Shown here piece after piece: positions 45,001-53,620 of a stretch of DNA of 64,000 nucleotides; within the stretch, counting starts at the first letter, position 1; each line of letters starts with the position of its first letter. The position numbers and the translations under genes were made by a program. The notes beneath the pieces were generated by a model that was not told where the DNA came from, ran no database searches, and worked only from the letters and a program-made list of their open reading frames with translations. The stretch is taken from assembly GCF_000764305.2 (NCBI RefSeq), contig NW_025938997.1, positions 124,001-188,000 on the forward strand, given 5' to 3'. Source of the DNA: Hyalella azteca. Its lineage: Eukaryota; Arthropoda; Malacostraca; Amphipoda; Hyalellidae.

Positions 45001-47040
45001 TCGTCACATCCGACCACAGCCACGTGGCCACCATCAACGGCTACCCCCACCGCGGCCAAGATATTACAGGTGAGCTACACGACAGCATTCGCAGGATCAC
45101 GAAGCACTAGCAGCTCTTCGATGTACTTGCAGGTTAAAGAGGCACTAGCAGGTTCACATGCACTTGCAGGTTCACACGCCACTTGCAGGTTCACAGGGCA
45201 CTTGCAGGTTCAATAGGCACTTACAGGTTCACTGGGCACTTGCCGATTCACACGGCACTTGCAGGTTCACGAGGCACTTGCAGGTTCACACGGCACTTGC
45301 AGGTTCACACGGAACTTGCAGGTTCACACGGCACTTACAGGTTCACTGGGCACTTGCCGATTCACACGGCACTTGCAGGTTCACGAGGCACTTGCAGTTT
45401 CAAGGTGTAATAGACGGTTTACGTCACACTTAAAGGTTCTCATTGTAGAATGGACACCGGAAAATCACTGGTGCGAAAGTACTACTGACAGAAAGACAAT
45501 GGTAGAATTTACATGTTTGCACAAATTTCAAAATGAGCACCGAGGCCTTAATTAATAGATGAGCTAATAGCAACGAAGGCAAATGAATAGAATCAAAATA
45601 GGCAAGAGGACACAAATTAAAGTATGAGAACTAGTGCACCAATTGCAGAATGGGCATGAAGGCACATGTTGGAGAATGGGCATATGGGCACCACATGCAG
45701 AACTATCAAAAGATCATCATTGAAGCACGTGGCTAAATCTGTGCACCACGGGCGCTTTAAACAAACCGGCAATTCGACAATTTAATAATTTCATTCACCT
45801 GACTAATAATTACATCTGTGAGATAATAAAGTTCGATTTATATAAGAAGAAAGAAAAAAGCGTAGGAGATTTAATAGAAACTACGTGCGTCATGAAGGTT
45901 TATAAGTAGAATGATTGTTGTAGAGACGGGTCTGATGAAGGAAGAAATGTGTTCGTTGTAGAAACCGATTCCAGGTTAAGGTTACCTGACTGAATTGATG
46001 CGAATATTTAGTTTACGGTAACTCAGAATTTTTCGGGGTTGTAAAAATACCTTCACCAAAATAATTATTTTTCTTTGATTTGCACAATCTAGCACATGGG
46101 CCTAAAATGCAGCAGGTCGAACAAGCTTTGATAGAAACAATAATGATTGCCACGAATATTTTGTGATAATTCTCAATAGTAGAGCTTTTCCAACTCTGTT
46201 TTGTTCGCTGAACGTCTTTTTGAAAATTTGACGTAAAACTCAAATTCAATTGAGTAAAAAAATCTATCCCATCCATCACTATTCTGCAGGCCAATTTAAG
46301 TTTAATTTCCCCCCGCCAGGCTTCTCGGGCATAATGGACGACGGACTGCCGCTGCCAACTATCACCTACACCAACGGGCCGGGCTGGATTGGCTCGTACG
46401 TTGTGGACGAGAACGGCAACGCCGCGCGACGTAACCTCACCGACGACGACGTCACGAGCTACGATTACGTCCATTCGGCGGGCGCACTGCGGTACTCGGA
46501 GACGCACGGTGGCGACGACGTCGCGCTTTTTGCAGTCGGTGAGAAAACGTCGCGATTGTCGTGGAGCTTACGAGCATTCGGGCACCGTCGTGGGTCTGTC
46601 GAGCAATGTTTAGTGTCGTAAGTCAGCTTGGTCTTGATAAAGACTCAGTACTCATATAGGACTATTGCGCAGGAAGCCGTTCCTTGGTACTATTGTAACC
46701 AACATAATACTCGTATTGTGCCTAATATTTCCTAATGTACTGCGATTCCCTTTCCATTTGGAAAAAAACGAACAAATCTTTTCTAGTTGGCCTGCGATTT
46801 CAGACTCAATACTGTTAACCCCCCTCAGTGGCAGGACTAGTTTTTCTTTCCCATTCGTTGTCGTTCTAGAAATTTTCGCCCTTTCGTACTCAATAAATAT
46901 AAATTTCTAACCAACAATTATTTCTCTCAGGTCCGATGTCCCACCTGTTCCAGCGCACTCATGAGCAGAGCTTCATAGCTCACGCAATGGCTTATGCCGC
47001 CTGCATCGGGCCCAACCTCGACCACTGTGCCCAGCCATAG
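29951..47040 (+). CDS. Alp: Secreted alkaline phosphatase, 13 exons
   Basis: The 13 exons sum to 1587 bases: 528 codons plus TAG, with every GT..AG border in matching phase. The enzyme hydrolyses phosphate monoesters at alkaline pH using two Zn and one Mg. Visible residues: signal peptide (1-22), metal Asp78 in FLGDGM, catalytic Ser128 in [14 protein letters not shown], Glu355 of VEGGRID, Zn ligands Asp360 and His364 (RIDLAHH), Asp401-His402 (SDHSH), and His482 (ETHGGDDV). The first His of the usual DHGHH is Leu361, which is not a ligand. Length matches animal alkaline phosphatases up to the [13 protein letters not shown] end, but the protein stops 4 residues later with no hydrophobic GPI-anchor tail, so it is probably secreted and soluble. 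Introns are rich in transposable elements. Three donors sit in tandem repeats. Confidence 0.94.
30698..30833 (+). CDS. Alp: Alkaline phosphatase exon 2
   Basis: Acceptor CCCGCAG|AT, donor GGCAG|gtgagt. Encodes [20 protein letters not shown], the N-terminal metal-binding motif. Most relatives have Gly after GDGM where this one has Ser81. Confidence 0.95.
30840..31010. repeat. Two-copy 59-bp repeat in phosphatase intron 2
   Basis: GTCCGATCGACAMAGACTAT and GCATGTGCGGTCTGATC recur in tandem, and each unit contains an inverted pair CATGTG...CACATG able to form a hairpin. No function inferred. Confidence 0.7.
32122..32206 (+). CDS. Alp: Alkaline phosphatase exon 3
   Basis: Acceptor CTTGCAG|A, donor ATCAAG|gtgagg at 32207. 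Encodes [20 protein letters not shown] and FPDLAMIK, colinear with the family. Phase 0 at its end. Confidence 0.94.
32196..32342 (+). repeat. 28-bp tandem repeat spanning the exon 3 splice donor
   Basis: Five copies of a 28-bp unit (core TGATCAAGGTGAGGGTCT), each with an AAG|gtgagg donor: 32207, 32235, 32263, 32291 and 32319. The first gives the conserved protein. Use of a later copy would add 28 bases per step and shift the frame. Confidence 0.96.
32621..32708 (+). CDS. Alp: Alkaline phosphatase exon 4 (active-site serine)
   Basis: Acceptor CCGCCAG|ACG, donor ACAG|gtacga. Encodes [20 protein letters not shown] and GVKSNYYTT; Ser128 of PDSAS is the phosphorylated nucleophile. Phase 1. Confidence 0.95.
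33189..34919. mobile_element. Nested foldback element in phosphatase intron 4
   Basis: The outer perfect 16-bp inverted repeat GGGGAGCGTCTGGCCA lies at 33189-33204 and 34904-34919. Inside it, a second inverted pair (GGGGACCGTGTAGGTC-like, 33240-33263 and 34087-34111) bounds an inner element with TTAA-like edges. Segments such as CTATCTCCTCCTA and TCCAACGGTAC match the elements at 13851 and 16600. No transposase frame; non-autonomous. Confidence 0.75.
35155..35256 (+). CDS. Alp: Alkaline phosphatase exon 5
   Basis: Acceptor TTGCAG|GA, donor ACTG|gtgagt. Encodes [20 protein letters not shown] and [14 protein letters not shown]. Phase 1. A short degenerate repeat of CACGAGTAGTAGCCACTAGT type follows at 35280-35325. 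Confidence 0.93.
36928..37103 (+). CDS. Alp: Alkaline phosphatase exon 6
   Basis: Acceptor CTCCCAG|GT, donor TTTAAT|gtgagt. Encodes [20 protein letters not shown], the conserved block with the Mg-site region (His-Ala-Thr), then REWECDASL and a Cys pair (residues in CDAS and RCPD) likely to form a disulphide. Phase 0. Confidence 0.94.
37889..38149 (-). mobile_element. tRNA-derived SINE, copy 1 (phosphatase intron 6)
   Basis: On the minus strand the element starts with an A-box-like TGGCCCAGTGG and a perfect B box GGTTCGATCCC (complement of 38081-38092), the RNA polymerase III promoter of tRNA genes. It continues through a body with a second GAGTTCGAGACC-like word, then AAGAATCGGCGACAGGCC, and ends in an (ATT)n tail at 37889. 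Related copies lie at 41506-41731 and 49091-49327, with a partial one at 39369-39515. Confidence 0.85.
38430..38552 (+). CDS. Alp: Alkaline phosphatase exon 7
   Basis: Acceptor AAACAG|GTA, donor TGGACG|gtatga. Encodes [20 protein letters not shown] and [24 protein letters not shown] is a family hallmark. Phase 0. Confidence 0.93.
39020..39104 (+). CDS. Alp: Alkaline phosphatase exon 8
   Basis: Acceptor AATCAG|GAG, donor CTGG|gtgagg. Encodes [20 protein letters not shown] and ASDVDYILG. Phase 1. It is followed by a 4.7-kb intron full of retroelement remains. Confidence 0.9.
39369..39515 (-). mobile_element. SINE fragment (tail half), copy 3
   Basis: Matches the tail-side half of the SINE copies: (AAT)n end, GGCCTGTCGCC-like word, and the ACCGCCCGG-like word, but without the tRNA-derived half. 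Diverged. Confidence 0.6.
40044..40195 (+). mobile_element. AGCGCATTTTCTC MITE, copy A
   Basis: Inverted ends AGCGCATTTTCTC (40048) and GAGAAATGCGCT (to 40156) enclose a pyrimidine tract of TGTC and CCGT units. Similarity to copy B continues past the right end to a TATATTTTTT stretch near 40195. Inserted into the LINE reverse transcriptase. Confidence 0.75.
41506..41731 (-). mobile_element. tRNA-derived SINE, copy 2 (inside the LINE)
   Basis: Same order as copy 1: B box complement GGGATCGAACC, TCTTGGTACTCTGAACTTTA on the left of the tRNA part, and the GCCTGTCGCCGATTCTT tail region. The (ATT)n tail is lost or very short. It lies between the ORF1 and EN remains of the LINE. Confidence 0.8.
42241..43005. 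other. Phosphatase intron 8, unassigned part
   Basis: No clear feature. Purine-rich GAGGGAGGGAC stretches at 42885-42960. It may include the 5' UTR of the neighbouring LINE. Confidence 0.5.
43006..43546 (-). mobile_element. 3' end of a CR1-like LINE, longer copy
   Basis: On the minus strand: [31 protein letters not shown], then after a shift [20 protein letters not shown] and [11 protein letters not shown], the standard end of LINE ORF2 proteins. A 3' UTR then ends in the AGAATCGGCAACAGGCC word and a (CTATT)n-type tail at 43006. Same family as 1484-1760. Confidence 0.75.
43782..43915 (+). CDS. Alp: Alkaline phosphatase exon 9
   Basis: Acceptor ACCGTAG|GA, donor CTTCTC|gtgagt. Encodes [40 protein letters not shown] and GYFLL, leading into the VEGGRID of exon 10. 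Phase 0. The donor is the first of a tandem series. Confidence 0.93.
43898..44089 (+). repeat. 33-bp tandem repeat spanning the exon 9 splice donor
   Basis: Nearly six copies of a 33-bp unit (GGGTACTTCCTTCTCGTGAG core). Donor-like sites lie at 43916, 43949, 43982 (gtaagt), 44015 and 44048 (gc instead of gt). The unit is 11 codons and stays open ([11 protein letters not shown] repeated) until TAA at 44087, so use of any of the first four donors keeps the frame and would add 11, 22 or 33 residues just before the Zn-binding exon. Confidence 0.96.
44573..44689 (+). CDS. Alp: Alkaline phosphatase exon 10 (Zn site)
   Basis: Acceptor TGTGCAG|GTA, donor ACAGAG|gtgagt. Encodes [20 protein letters not shown] and [19 protein letters not shown]. 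Asp360 and His364 are Zn ligands and Glu355 is the Mg-site Glu. Phase 0. Confidence 0.96.
44674..44870 (+). repeat. 38-bp tandem repeat spanning the exon 10 splice donor
   Basis: Five copies of a 38-bp unit (core CGTCAACACAGAGGTGAG), with donors at 44690, 44728, 44766, 44804 and 44842. Only the first gives the conserved join; each later one adds 38 bases and shifts the frame. Confidence 0.97.
44988..45069 (+). CDS. Alp: Alkaline phosphatase exon 11 (Zn site)
   Basis: Acceptor TCCCCAG|GAG, donor TTACAG|gtgagc. Encodes [20 protein letters not shown] and HRGQDIT; Asp401 and His402 of SDHSH are metal ligands. Phase 1. Confidence 0.95.
45124..45405. repeat. 19-bp minisatellite in phosphatase intron 11
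   Basis: About fourteen copies of CACTTGCAGGTTCACACGG and variants, starting 55 bases after the exon 11 donor. Each unit contains CTTGCAG|GTTC, which resembles a 3' splice site. Confidence 0.93.
45406..46319 (+). other. Phosphatase intron 11, remainder
   Basis: AT-rich, no further feature supported. Confidence 0.6.
46320..46538 (+). CDS. Alp: Alkaline phosphatase exon 12
   Basis: Acceptor CCGCCAG|GC, donor GTCG|gtgaga. Encodes [20 protein letters not shown] through [16 protein letters not shown]; His482 is a Zn ligand. Phase 1. Confidence 0.95.
46931..47040 (+). CDS. Alp: Alkaline phosphatase exon 13 (C-terminus)
   Basis: Acceptor CTCTCAG|GT. Encodes [20 protein letters not shown] and [15 protein letters not shown], then TAG. 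Membrane-bound relatives continue after this Cys with a small-residue GPI site and a hydrophobic tail; none follows here, and the frame after TAG gives only 22 non-hydrophobic-tail codons. Confidence 0.94.
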
Positions 47041-47490
47041 TTTGAGCCTCCAGCATCGGGCCTACTGCATACTTATTATATTAGCCACTGCTATGCCTAC
47101 TATATCTAGTGCACTGCGTCCAGCAATATCTTATATCTCACACATCGTAGAAGAGGTATACTGCACGCAGCAATGCCGAAAGCCCAATTCGTCAATTCTG
47201 TGAAGACCAAACCTTGTTAGACTACGTAACTGCCCCTCGGAGCATGGCCAAATCAAGTTGTTCCAAATACTCTTGTGTTTACTGTCAGATTCGCAGTGCA
47301 TTTATTGGGAAATGTTTTGTAATTTTGGCACAACAAGATACTTCTCTTATTTCATTGTAAGATTCGCAATTCGTTGTGTCGGTTATCTTCATTTCAAATT
47401 GTTTAGCAGCTGTTATTAACAACATTATTTCGAATTTTGTTTAGCAGCTATTTAATTTAATTGTCGTAATTTAATGAAGTTAAATTGTAC

Positions 47491-47520
47491 TCTGAAATAA
47501 ATGGTCCTGTTTTAGTTCAA
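47491..47520 (+). terminator. Alp: Phosphatase poly(A) signal within a 30-bp direct repeat
   Basis: AATAAA at 47496-47501, about 455 bases after the stop. The 30 bases 47491-47520 are repeated exactly at 48490-48519, on the far side of a LINE fragment, so the signal exists twice. Confidence 0.6.
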
Positions 47521-48489
47521 TCTAATATAGAATGGAGTTATATTACTGCTACATACGTTCTGAGATTTCATTTAAAGAAAGTCATGCGTTGGAATTGGAA
47601 TTGGAATTGGGGTGCGTGGTGACCTACGGTCACGACCTTTAAATCGGTCATACACGCTGCCTAAAAAACTTTTACTAGCATCAAAAAATTAAAAGTTCAC
47701 ACTCTTATGTTAACAAAAAATTTCAAATATACCATATTCACAGCTGTCCTAAGAAAAAATATAAAAATTTGACAATCGCAAAAAATTAAAACCACGTACT
47801 AAAACAATTCGGCACGTTCACACGTCCTCCCACCCTCCCCTCTCTCAACCCTCCATTCCTCAAGACCCCACTCACAACATCCTCCTCCTCTCCCTCATCA
47901 TCCACACGTTTTCCAAATATCTCTTCACACTCTCAAACATAGCCGCAGTTGCTCCCTCAGACAGACCCGTAATTATCGCCATCCACTCTTCGCTTGTTCT
48001 CTCATGCCCCACCTCGTTAGTCTCACCTCTCTCATTCAGAATCACTTCAATCATAGACTGACGCTCTCTCTCATACGCCCCACATTCCATCAACAAGTGC
48101 TCTACAGTTTCCTTCTCATCCCCATCACACATAAAACATTTATCTTCTCTCCTTTCATTCCACCTGTATGTACGTCCATTCACACCTAGCGCGCCTGCCC
48201 TAACACAAAACAGAAGGTCCCCACCTCTACTACCATCATACATACATTCATATTTTGGCATCGCTTTCATCTGATACAGTCTTAGAGAGTCCTTTCCCTC
48301 CATTCCTTGCTTCCATACCTTCAGCCCATAATCTTTCACTCGCTCATTTATTTCTCTTTTCCACTCTTTTTCATCCCACTCTATCCCAATCGCACCCCGT
48401 ACTGTCACCACCCATTCGTCCTTTGGCCCAGCGGGCCTTTGGCGCACCCATGCTTCATGCATGCCACACTTACGCACCACTGCCCGACA
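47521..48489 (-). mobile_element. Non-LTR retrotransposon 3' end inserted at the phosphatase 3' end
   Basis: The minus-strand frame 48480-47872 (202 codons) has Cys115-x2-Cys118, His128 and Cys133 in KCFMCDGDEKETVEHLLMEC. This CCHC-like segment is common at the C-terminus of Jockey/R1-type LINE proteins, after the RNase H or RT region. A (CCAATT)n-type stretch lies at 47589-47612 in its 3' UTR. Exact 30-bp direct repeats on both sides look like a target site duplication. RT is missing, so the copy is 5'-truncated. Confidence 0.7.
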
Positions 48490-48519
48490 TCTGAAATAAA
48501 TGGTCCTGTTTTAGTTCAA

Positions 48520-49090
48520 AATTATATTAATCAAATGCCGCATTTTACAATGACCTAGTCGCTCAAGTAATGGTTACAAAAGAAAAGCAATCACAATTTC
48601 TAATGTCTTTTTATGTCCCTTACACAATTTAATATTTCAAGGATATTGATCAACTCGCAGAAAATACCAGCATGCTGCTCAGAATGACGTTAAATTGCTG
48701 GAGCTACGAGATCTTCCATTTCCTGACGTGAGAAGCGATAACACTGAGGTTATGCTATTTATATTGTGAAAAGGATACTGAGATACATGAATCGTCAGAT
48801 GTAGCTTGAATCTCTTGCATCTGTGAAGACGGAGATGGCCAAAAGTTTGAGGTGCAACCCACAACATTGGCTGCAACGAACAACTAAATGAAACAAATGA
48901 ACTGTCGAAAGACGAAAATAATACGTGAATAAAATCAACGAAATTAATACATGAATTAAATTTCTCATGTGACGTGCTGCTGGAACTGGTCCGTGTAAGA
49001 GTGGCAAGCACTGGGTCAAATTTCTCGAAGCGACAATCATCTACTGAGCAGAGAGTTACGTACTTTTATGGTGAGTTGAAATTTATTAAT
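48520..49090. other. Intergenic, nothing recognised
   Basis: No supported gene or repeat. Confidence 0.55.
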
Positions 49091-49327
49091 ATAATAATAG
49101 CGATTTCAGCGTTTATTGGGCCGTTGGCCTGTCGCCGATTCTTAACATCGCAGAGCATTCACAGCTTGCTGTGGTCTCGAACACACAACTCACTGATCCA
49201 ATTAGCCTTGCCTAGCCGCACGGCCTCCTCGCCGTTTCTGATCAGAAACTGGTGCACAGAGCTGGGATCGAACCCGCACCTCGATCTCTGCTCCAATCTT
49301 GATACTCTGAACTTTAAACACTGGGCC
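49091..49327 (-). mobile_element. tRNA-derived SINE, copy 4
   Basis: Same order as copies 1 and 2, with (AAT)n at the left, GGCCTGTCGCCGATTCTT and B box complement GGGATCGAACC. A small CGATCTCTG insertion lies in the tRNA part. Confidence 0.82.
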
Positions 49328-49858
49328 ATTTCCATTGTCAATGTAGGTATTGCAAACGTCCTTCCACCTGCAGCGCCGAAGTTTTTCATTGACAGGGAAG
49401 ACAGAATCTTGCAGGGTTTGCAGCGCTCTGATTGGTGGTGGGGACAGGTCAAGGACCTATCAAATAATTAATAGATAGTCACGTCTTGTCCTAACTGACA
49501 AACCACTGAAGAACTCTTATATTAACCATAACGACGAACTCTTAAATAACTGTAACGAAGAACCCTTATATTAACTCATTCATAGCTAGACATGACGGTA
49601 GCTTTAGAATTACTGGTATATAATTGAGAATGACAACGAGAAACGTTAAGATAATAATTGTCGAATGACTTTATTGAAGAATAGCGAGTAAATGGTGCTT
49701 CATATTTTTTGTTAGTTGCCTTGCGCAAGATGTGTTAGTTGCCTTATACGGGTACAGTCGCCAGCAAACACCTCGTACCATCTAAATTTCTTGTTTGAAT
49801 ATTGGCGCTTAATGATCAGAGAATTTGTTGATTTTAATTTTCAGGATCGAACAGTTCT
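49328..49858. other. Intergenic, nothing recognised
   Basis: Short repeats of GACGAACTCTTA / GAAGAACCCTTA type at 49500-49570. No gene supported. Confidence 0.55.
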
Positions 49859-50167
49859 TCAGCTGACGTTGGTTGATCAAAATGCACGTTTTAGGAAGTA
49901 ATTTTATTTTTGAACGGTGTTTCGAATGTGATAACATTCATTTTCAAGTTGTAGGAAGCATTTAATTCGGACTCTTCAAATTTATATTTTTGAGCTCACT
50001 GTTGGTTGGTCCGGTTGTTTATCTCGAAATTTGTTCAGATCTGTGTCTCAGTTATTTTTATGACAGATCTGCGATAAAACTGTGATAATGTAGTCACATT
50101 CGTAAGGTCGTTAAAAATTAATATTACTTCCTAAAACCTGTATTTTGGTCAACCAACGTCTTCTGTC
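49859..50167. mobile_element. Palindromic MITE-like element
   Basis: The left arm 49859-49940 (with GACGTTGGTTGATCAAAAT and TTTTAGGAAGTAAT) is inverted at 50081-50167. The arms of about 80 bp match well, with about 140 bp between them. No clear target duplication. Confidence 0.65.
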
Positions 50168-50344
50168 TAAAACGATGCAACCCATGTGCATGTGACGTGA
50201 CCATAAGCAGCGGCGTAAGCCGACTTCTGTCGGTCGCGCCTTAGTCTTCACTTGTGTTGTTGAAGTCGACCTAGCGTCCTAGCCGGTCACGGTTCCGGTC
50301 GCTTCCTTAGATTTAGAGGCCTTAGTTTAGTGTATTAAGTGTAA

Positions 50345-50430
50345 CTGACAACTATAACTGATAACTATAACTGATAACGATAACGATAACTGATAACTAT
50401 AACGATAACTGATAACTATAACGATAACTG
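50345..50430. repeat. TAACTG/TAACGA hexamer repeat
   Basis: Mixed tandem hexamers ATAACT, GATAAC and similar over about 85 bases. Confidence 0.9.
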
Positions 50431-51320
50431 TATCTAAGTTATATCTGAAAATGAATTCCTCTTGTGCACCCACAGCTTCACGATCGTCAGTGGCTGGGAG
50501 CGTACGTTGTGAGAAGTTCCTACCAACCGGAGCCTGTGCTATAGGTTTCGCCTACTTTGTGCCAGTTACCTATTTCAATAAATATATTGAACTTGTGACA
50601 TAGTCACCATATATATTTTGTTTCCATTCCTTCGTTTTTGTTATCTTCATAATATACCGTTCGAACTTGAAAATTTGAATCGATGAAATTCTCGGGGACA
50701 TCGCCAATGTCAAAACAAACTTATTATGCCATCTAATATTAATTTCTGACATCAGAATATAAATAGCTAGTACAGACATCAAATAAATCTATGCTGTTGA
50801 AGAAAATTTCGACAGCATATTTACCAAAATTTACCCAGCATTGCGGGTATTTCTCATAAATGAGAAATATATACGAAAAAGTTTGTATATACGTCCGTTT
50901 CTAAATCCATGGACTAGATCTACGGTAGCTAAAATACGTTCACAGAGAGATTCAAAAACTAATTGGTTATAAGCCAAACTTAAGGACAAGGGGTGATTCG
51001 TAGACGTGTCATGGACTCAGGCTTGCCAGAACAAGTACAGTCTCTTAAATGTTAGCCAACTATAGAGTTTGAAAATAATACAACGGAAAGGATTTTATCG
51101 TCCAAATCTATTTCTTTGCTCTTCTACGACGATTAAACTTTTCTTTGTATCTTTTATGAGGTAGGACAATGAGATATAAAATATCGTGAGGGACTGCTGA
51201 CAACCTGGAGAACATGCACCAACTGAGAAAGAAGGAAAGAAACTGAAGTGAAAAGATGAAGGTTTTAATTAAATAAAAATTGCCGAGTCCAGGTGTTACA
51301 AGCGGTCCGCGCATGACTTC
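50431..51320. other. Intergenic, nothing recognised
   Basis: AT-rich. No supported gene. Confidence 0.55.
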
Positions 51321-51405
51321 TTCTACACCAGTTGTTCCCAAACTTTTTCAGGCTGGCGCCCCCTTTGGCTCCCTAGTGAATTTCTAGCGCCCCCCACAGA
51401 CGTAT

Positions 51406-51573
51406 AAAAATATAACTCAGTAGTCACTGCAATGAGTGACAGAGAGCGCATTTTCTCGTCGCCGAAAACTTGAGGTCACGGACAGACGGACGGACAGACG
51501 GACAGACAGACAGACGGACGGACGGACATGGCGAGCACAATAGTGCATTTTTCCATAAATGAGAAAATGCGCT
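51406..51573 (-). mobile_element. AGCGCATTTTCTC MITE, copy B
   Basis: Inverted ends AGCGCATTTTCTC at 51445 and GAGAAAATGCGCT to 51573, with GGAC/AGAC tetramers between. The flank towards 51406 matches the right flank of copy A (ACTCAGTA, TATATTTTT), so the true unit is longer than the inverted ends. Confidence 0.8.
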
Positions 51574-51728
51574 AAAAACATACACCTCTTTCTTGAAATT
51601 AAGTACGCTGTAATTTCAAATGATAAAGGTTAAACGCAAATTTGTATTTTACAATTAGAACCCCATATAGTGAACCAATATGTTTTAAAGCTTTTTTTTT
51701 AACTGTTTCAGTACTAGATACCTAGGAT

Positions 51729-53385
51729 GTCTCGGGCAAATTTACGGCCGGACTCGTGGCCGATCGCACGACCAATCTCCAAATTCAATTATCAAGTAAT
51801 ATCTCCCAAACTAATAAACGCAGCTCAATGAAACTTGGAACATGTAATCATCAGAACGTAACGGTGATTTTTAGCTCGTAAAAAATTTTAAATTTCGCCT
51901 TCATTCGTGAGTTATATTGCGATAAAGGCCGAAATTCGCAGTGATCAAAGAATTTCTTCCAAACTACTGAACAGATTTTAACGAAATTTTGAATATAAAT
52001 TCTTAACTAACAAACGGTGATTTTTTAGCTTCTAATAAAATTTAGATTCGAACCTTCGTTTGCGAGTTTTTTTTCATTTCACCGTCATTCTTGATTTCAC
52101 ACTTGCTTATACTCGGCCCGTATCGCCGGATAATATGTCGCTTAAATTCGCGGCGATCAAAAAATTTTTTCTAAACTACTGAACAGATTTCAACGAAACT
52201 TTGAATGTAAATACCTAACCTTCAAACGGTGATGTTTAGCTCGTGGCAAATTTTCTATTTTGCTTTCGTTCGCGAGTTACACAGATACAGGAGGAACGAC
52301 CGGCTTTTCTACCGGCCGGTTTAATCATGAGCCGTTTGCGTATAGCCGTATAACTCGCAAACGAAGGCAAAAAGAAAAAATTGTAGCGAGCTAAACATCA
52401 CCGTTGCTGAGGTTAGGTATTATAATACTAAGTTTCATTCAAATCTATTCAGTAGTTTTGGAAGAAATTCCTTGATTAATGCGAATTTGTGCACGTATTG
52501 CTGTTTAAATCACAAATGAAGGTGAAATGAAAAAAAAAAAACTTGTAAACAAAGGCACAATCGAAAAAATTTTTACGAGCTAAACTTTTTTGTTCAGTAG
52601 TTAGGACTGTAAATTCAAAATTTCGTTCGAATCTGTTCAATAGTTTGGAAAAAAATCCTTGATCACTGTGAATTTCGGCCCGTATTGTCATAGACCATGG
52701 CAAAAACAAATGAAGGCAAAATTAAAATAAAATATTTAAAAAACTTTTTAAAAAACCACGTTTTTCTTGTGGACTAAAAAGTAGAAAATAAAATACTTAA
52801 AAAAAACTTTTTAAAAAACCACGTTTTTCTTGTGGACTAAAAAGTAGAAAATAAATTATTGTTCGCCACAAAAAAACGTGTGTCGGGCAGATTTATGATT
52901 AAAGCGAAAAGCACACAACACACGAATTTTGGAAATTTGATGGTGAACGTACAGCCCGACCCACGTTTTTTTGGGGCGAACAATAATTTATTTTCTACTT
53001 TTTAGTCCAACGTCATACTATTTATATATACTTTACTCAATTAAATTAATTTAGGTCTCTAATTACTAATTTTTATGATTGTATCTGAAATTGTTAGGCG
53101 AAAATAGTCTGCATGCCGAATTTCAGATCTCTGGAACAATCAGAAGTGGGCTAATTTTCGTTGTCAATTTTAACAACAAACAAACAAACAAACAAACGCA
53201 AAGCTAAGCTAAGAAAAACGTGTTAAAAATTCAGGAGCTAAACATTACCGTTAGGTTCTAATGAATACGTGCACCAAGTTTCATCGAGTTAAGTTCATTA
53301 GTTTGAGAGATATTCCTTGTTCATCGAATTTGGAAATTGGCAGTGAGACCGGTCGCGAGTCCGGCCGGTAATTTGTCCGAGACGT
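51729..53385. mobile_element. Foldback element inside the hAT-like element
   Basis: Inverted ends of about 35-39 bp (left TGTCTCGGGCAAATTTACGG, right arm 53347-53385) with a few mismatches. The interior repeats a segment of about 200 bp in both orientations (CTACTGAACAGATTT, AACGGTGATTTTTAGCT). A compact palindrome at 52831-53009 (arms of about 57 bp with ACTAAAAAGTAGAAAATAA) sits within it. No coding frame. Confidence 0.7.
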
Positions 53386-53523
53386 AAACCCAGGAGAGGT
53401 TAGAAAACAGATCTGGGTGAAAAAATCATTGCTGGGAGTCATGATGTGCTGCACGTGTTGTGTACAAATAGTTAAACAAGCGTTCGAACTTCTGACATTG
53501 ACTTCGGACTACCGCCCCCTATC

Positions 53524-53620
53524 ATAACATAACATAACATAATGATGTCGGCGCTGAAATGTAGGCCTGATGTGGCCTGTCGCCGATTCTTTTCCTTTTC
53601 GTGCCTTGTTCATAATAAAT
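53524..53620 (-). mobile_element. LINE/SINE-type tail fragment
   Basis: (ATAAC)n followed by ATGATGTCGGCGCTGAAAT and GGCCTGTCGCCGATTCTT, the shared tail of the LINE and SINE families described above, in minus orientation. The copy is very short. Confidence 0.5.

Noticed and set aside
45158..45555. Three open frames of 75-98 codons in intron 11
   Set aside because: Produced by the 19-bp minisatellite.
48004..48558. Plus-strand frames opposite the LINE C-terminal region
   Set aside because: The minus strand holds the recognisable CCHC-like protein; these are its shadows.
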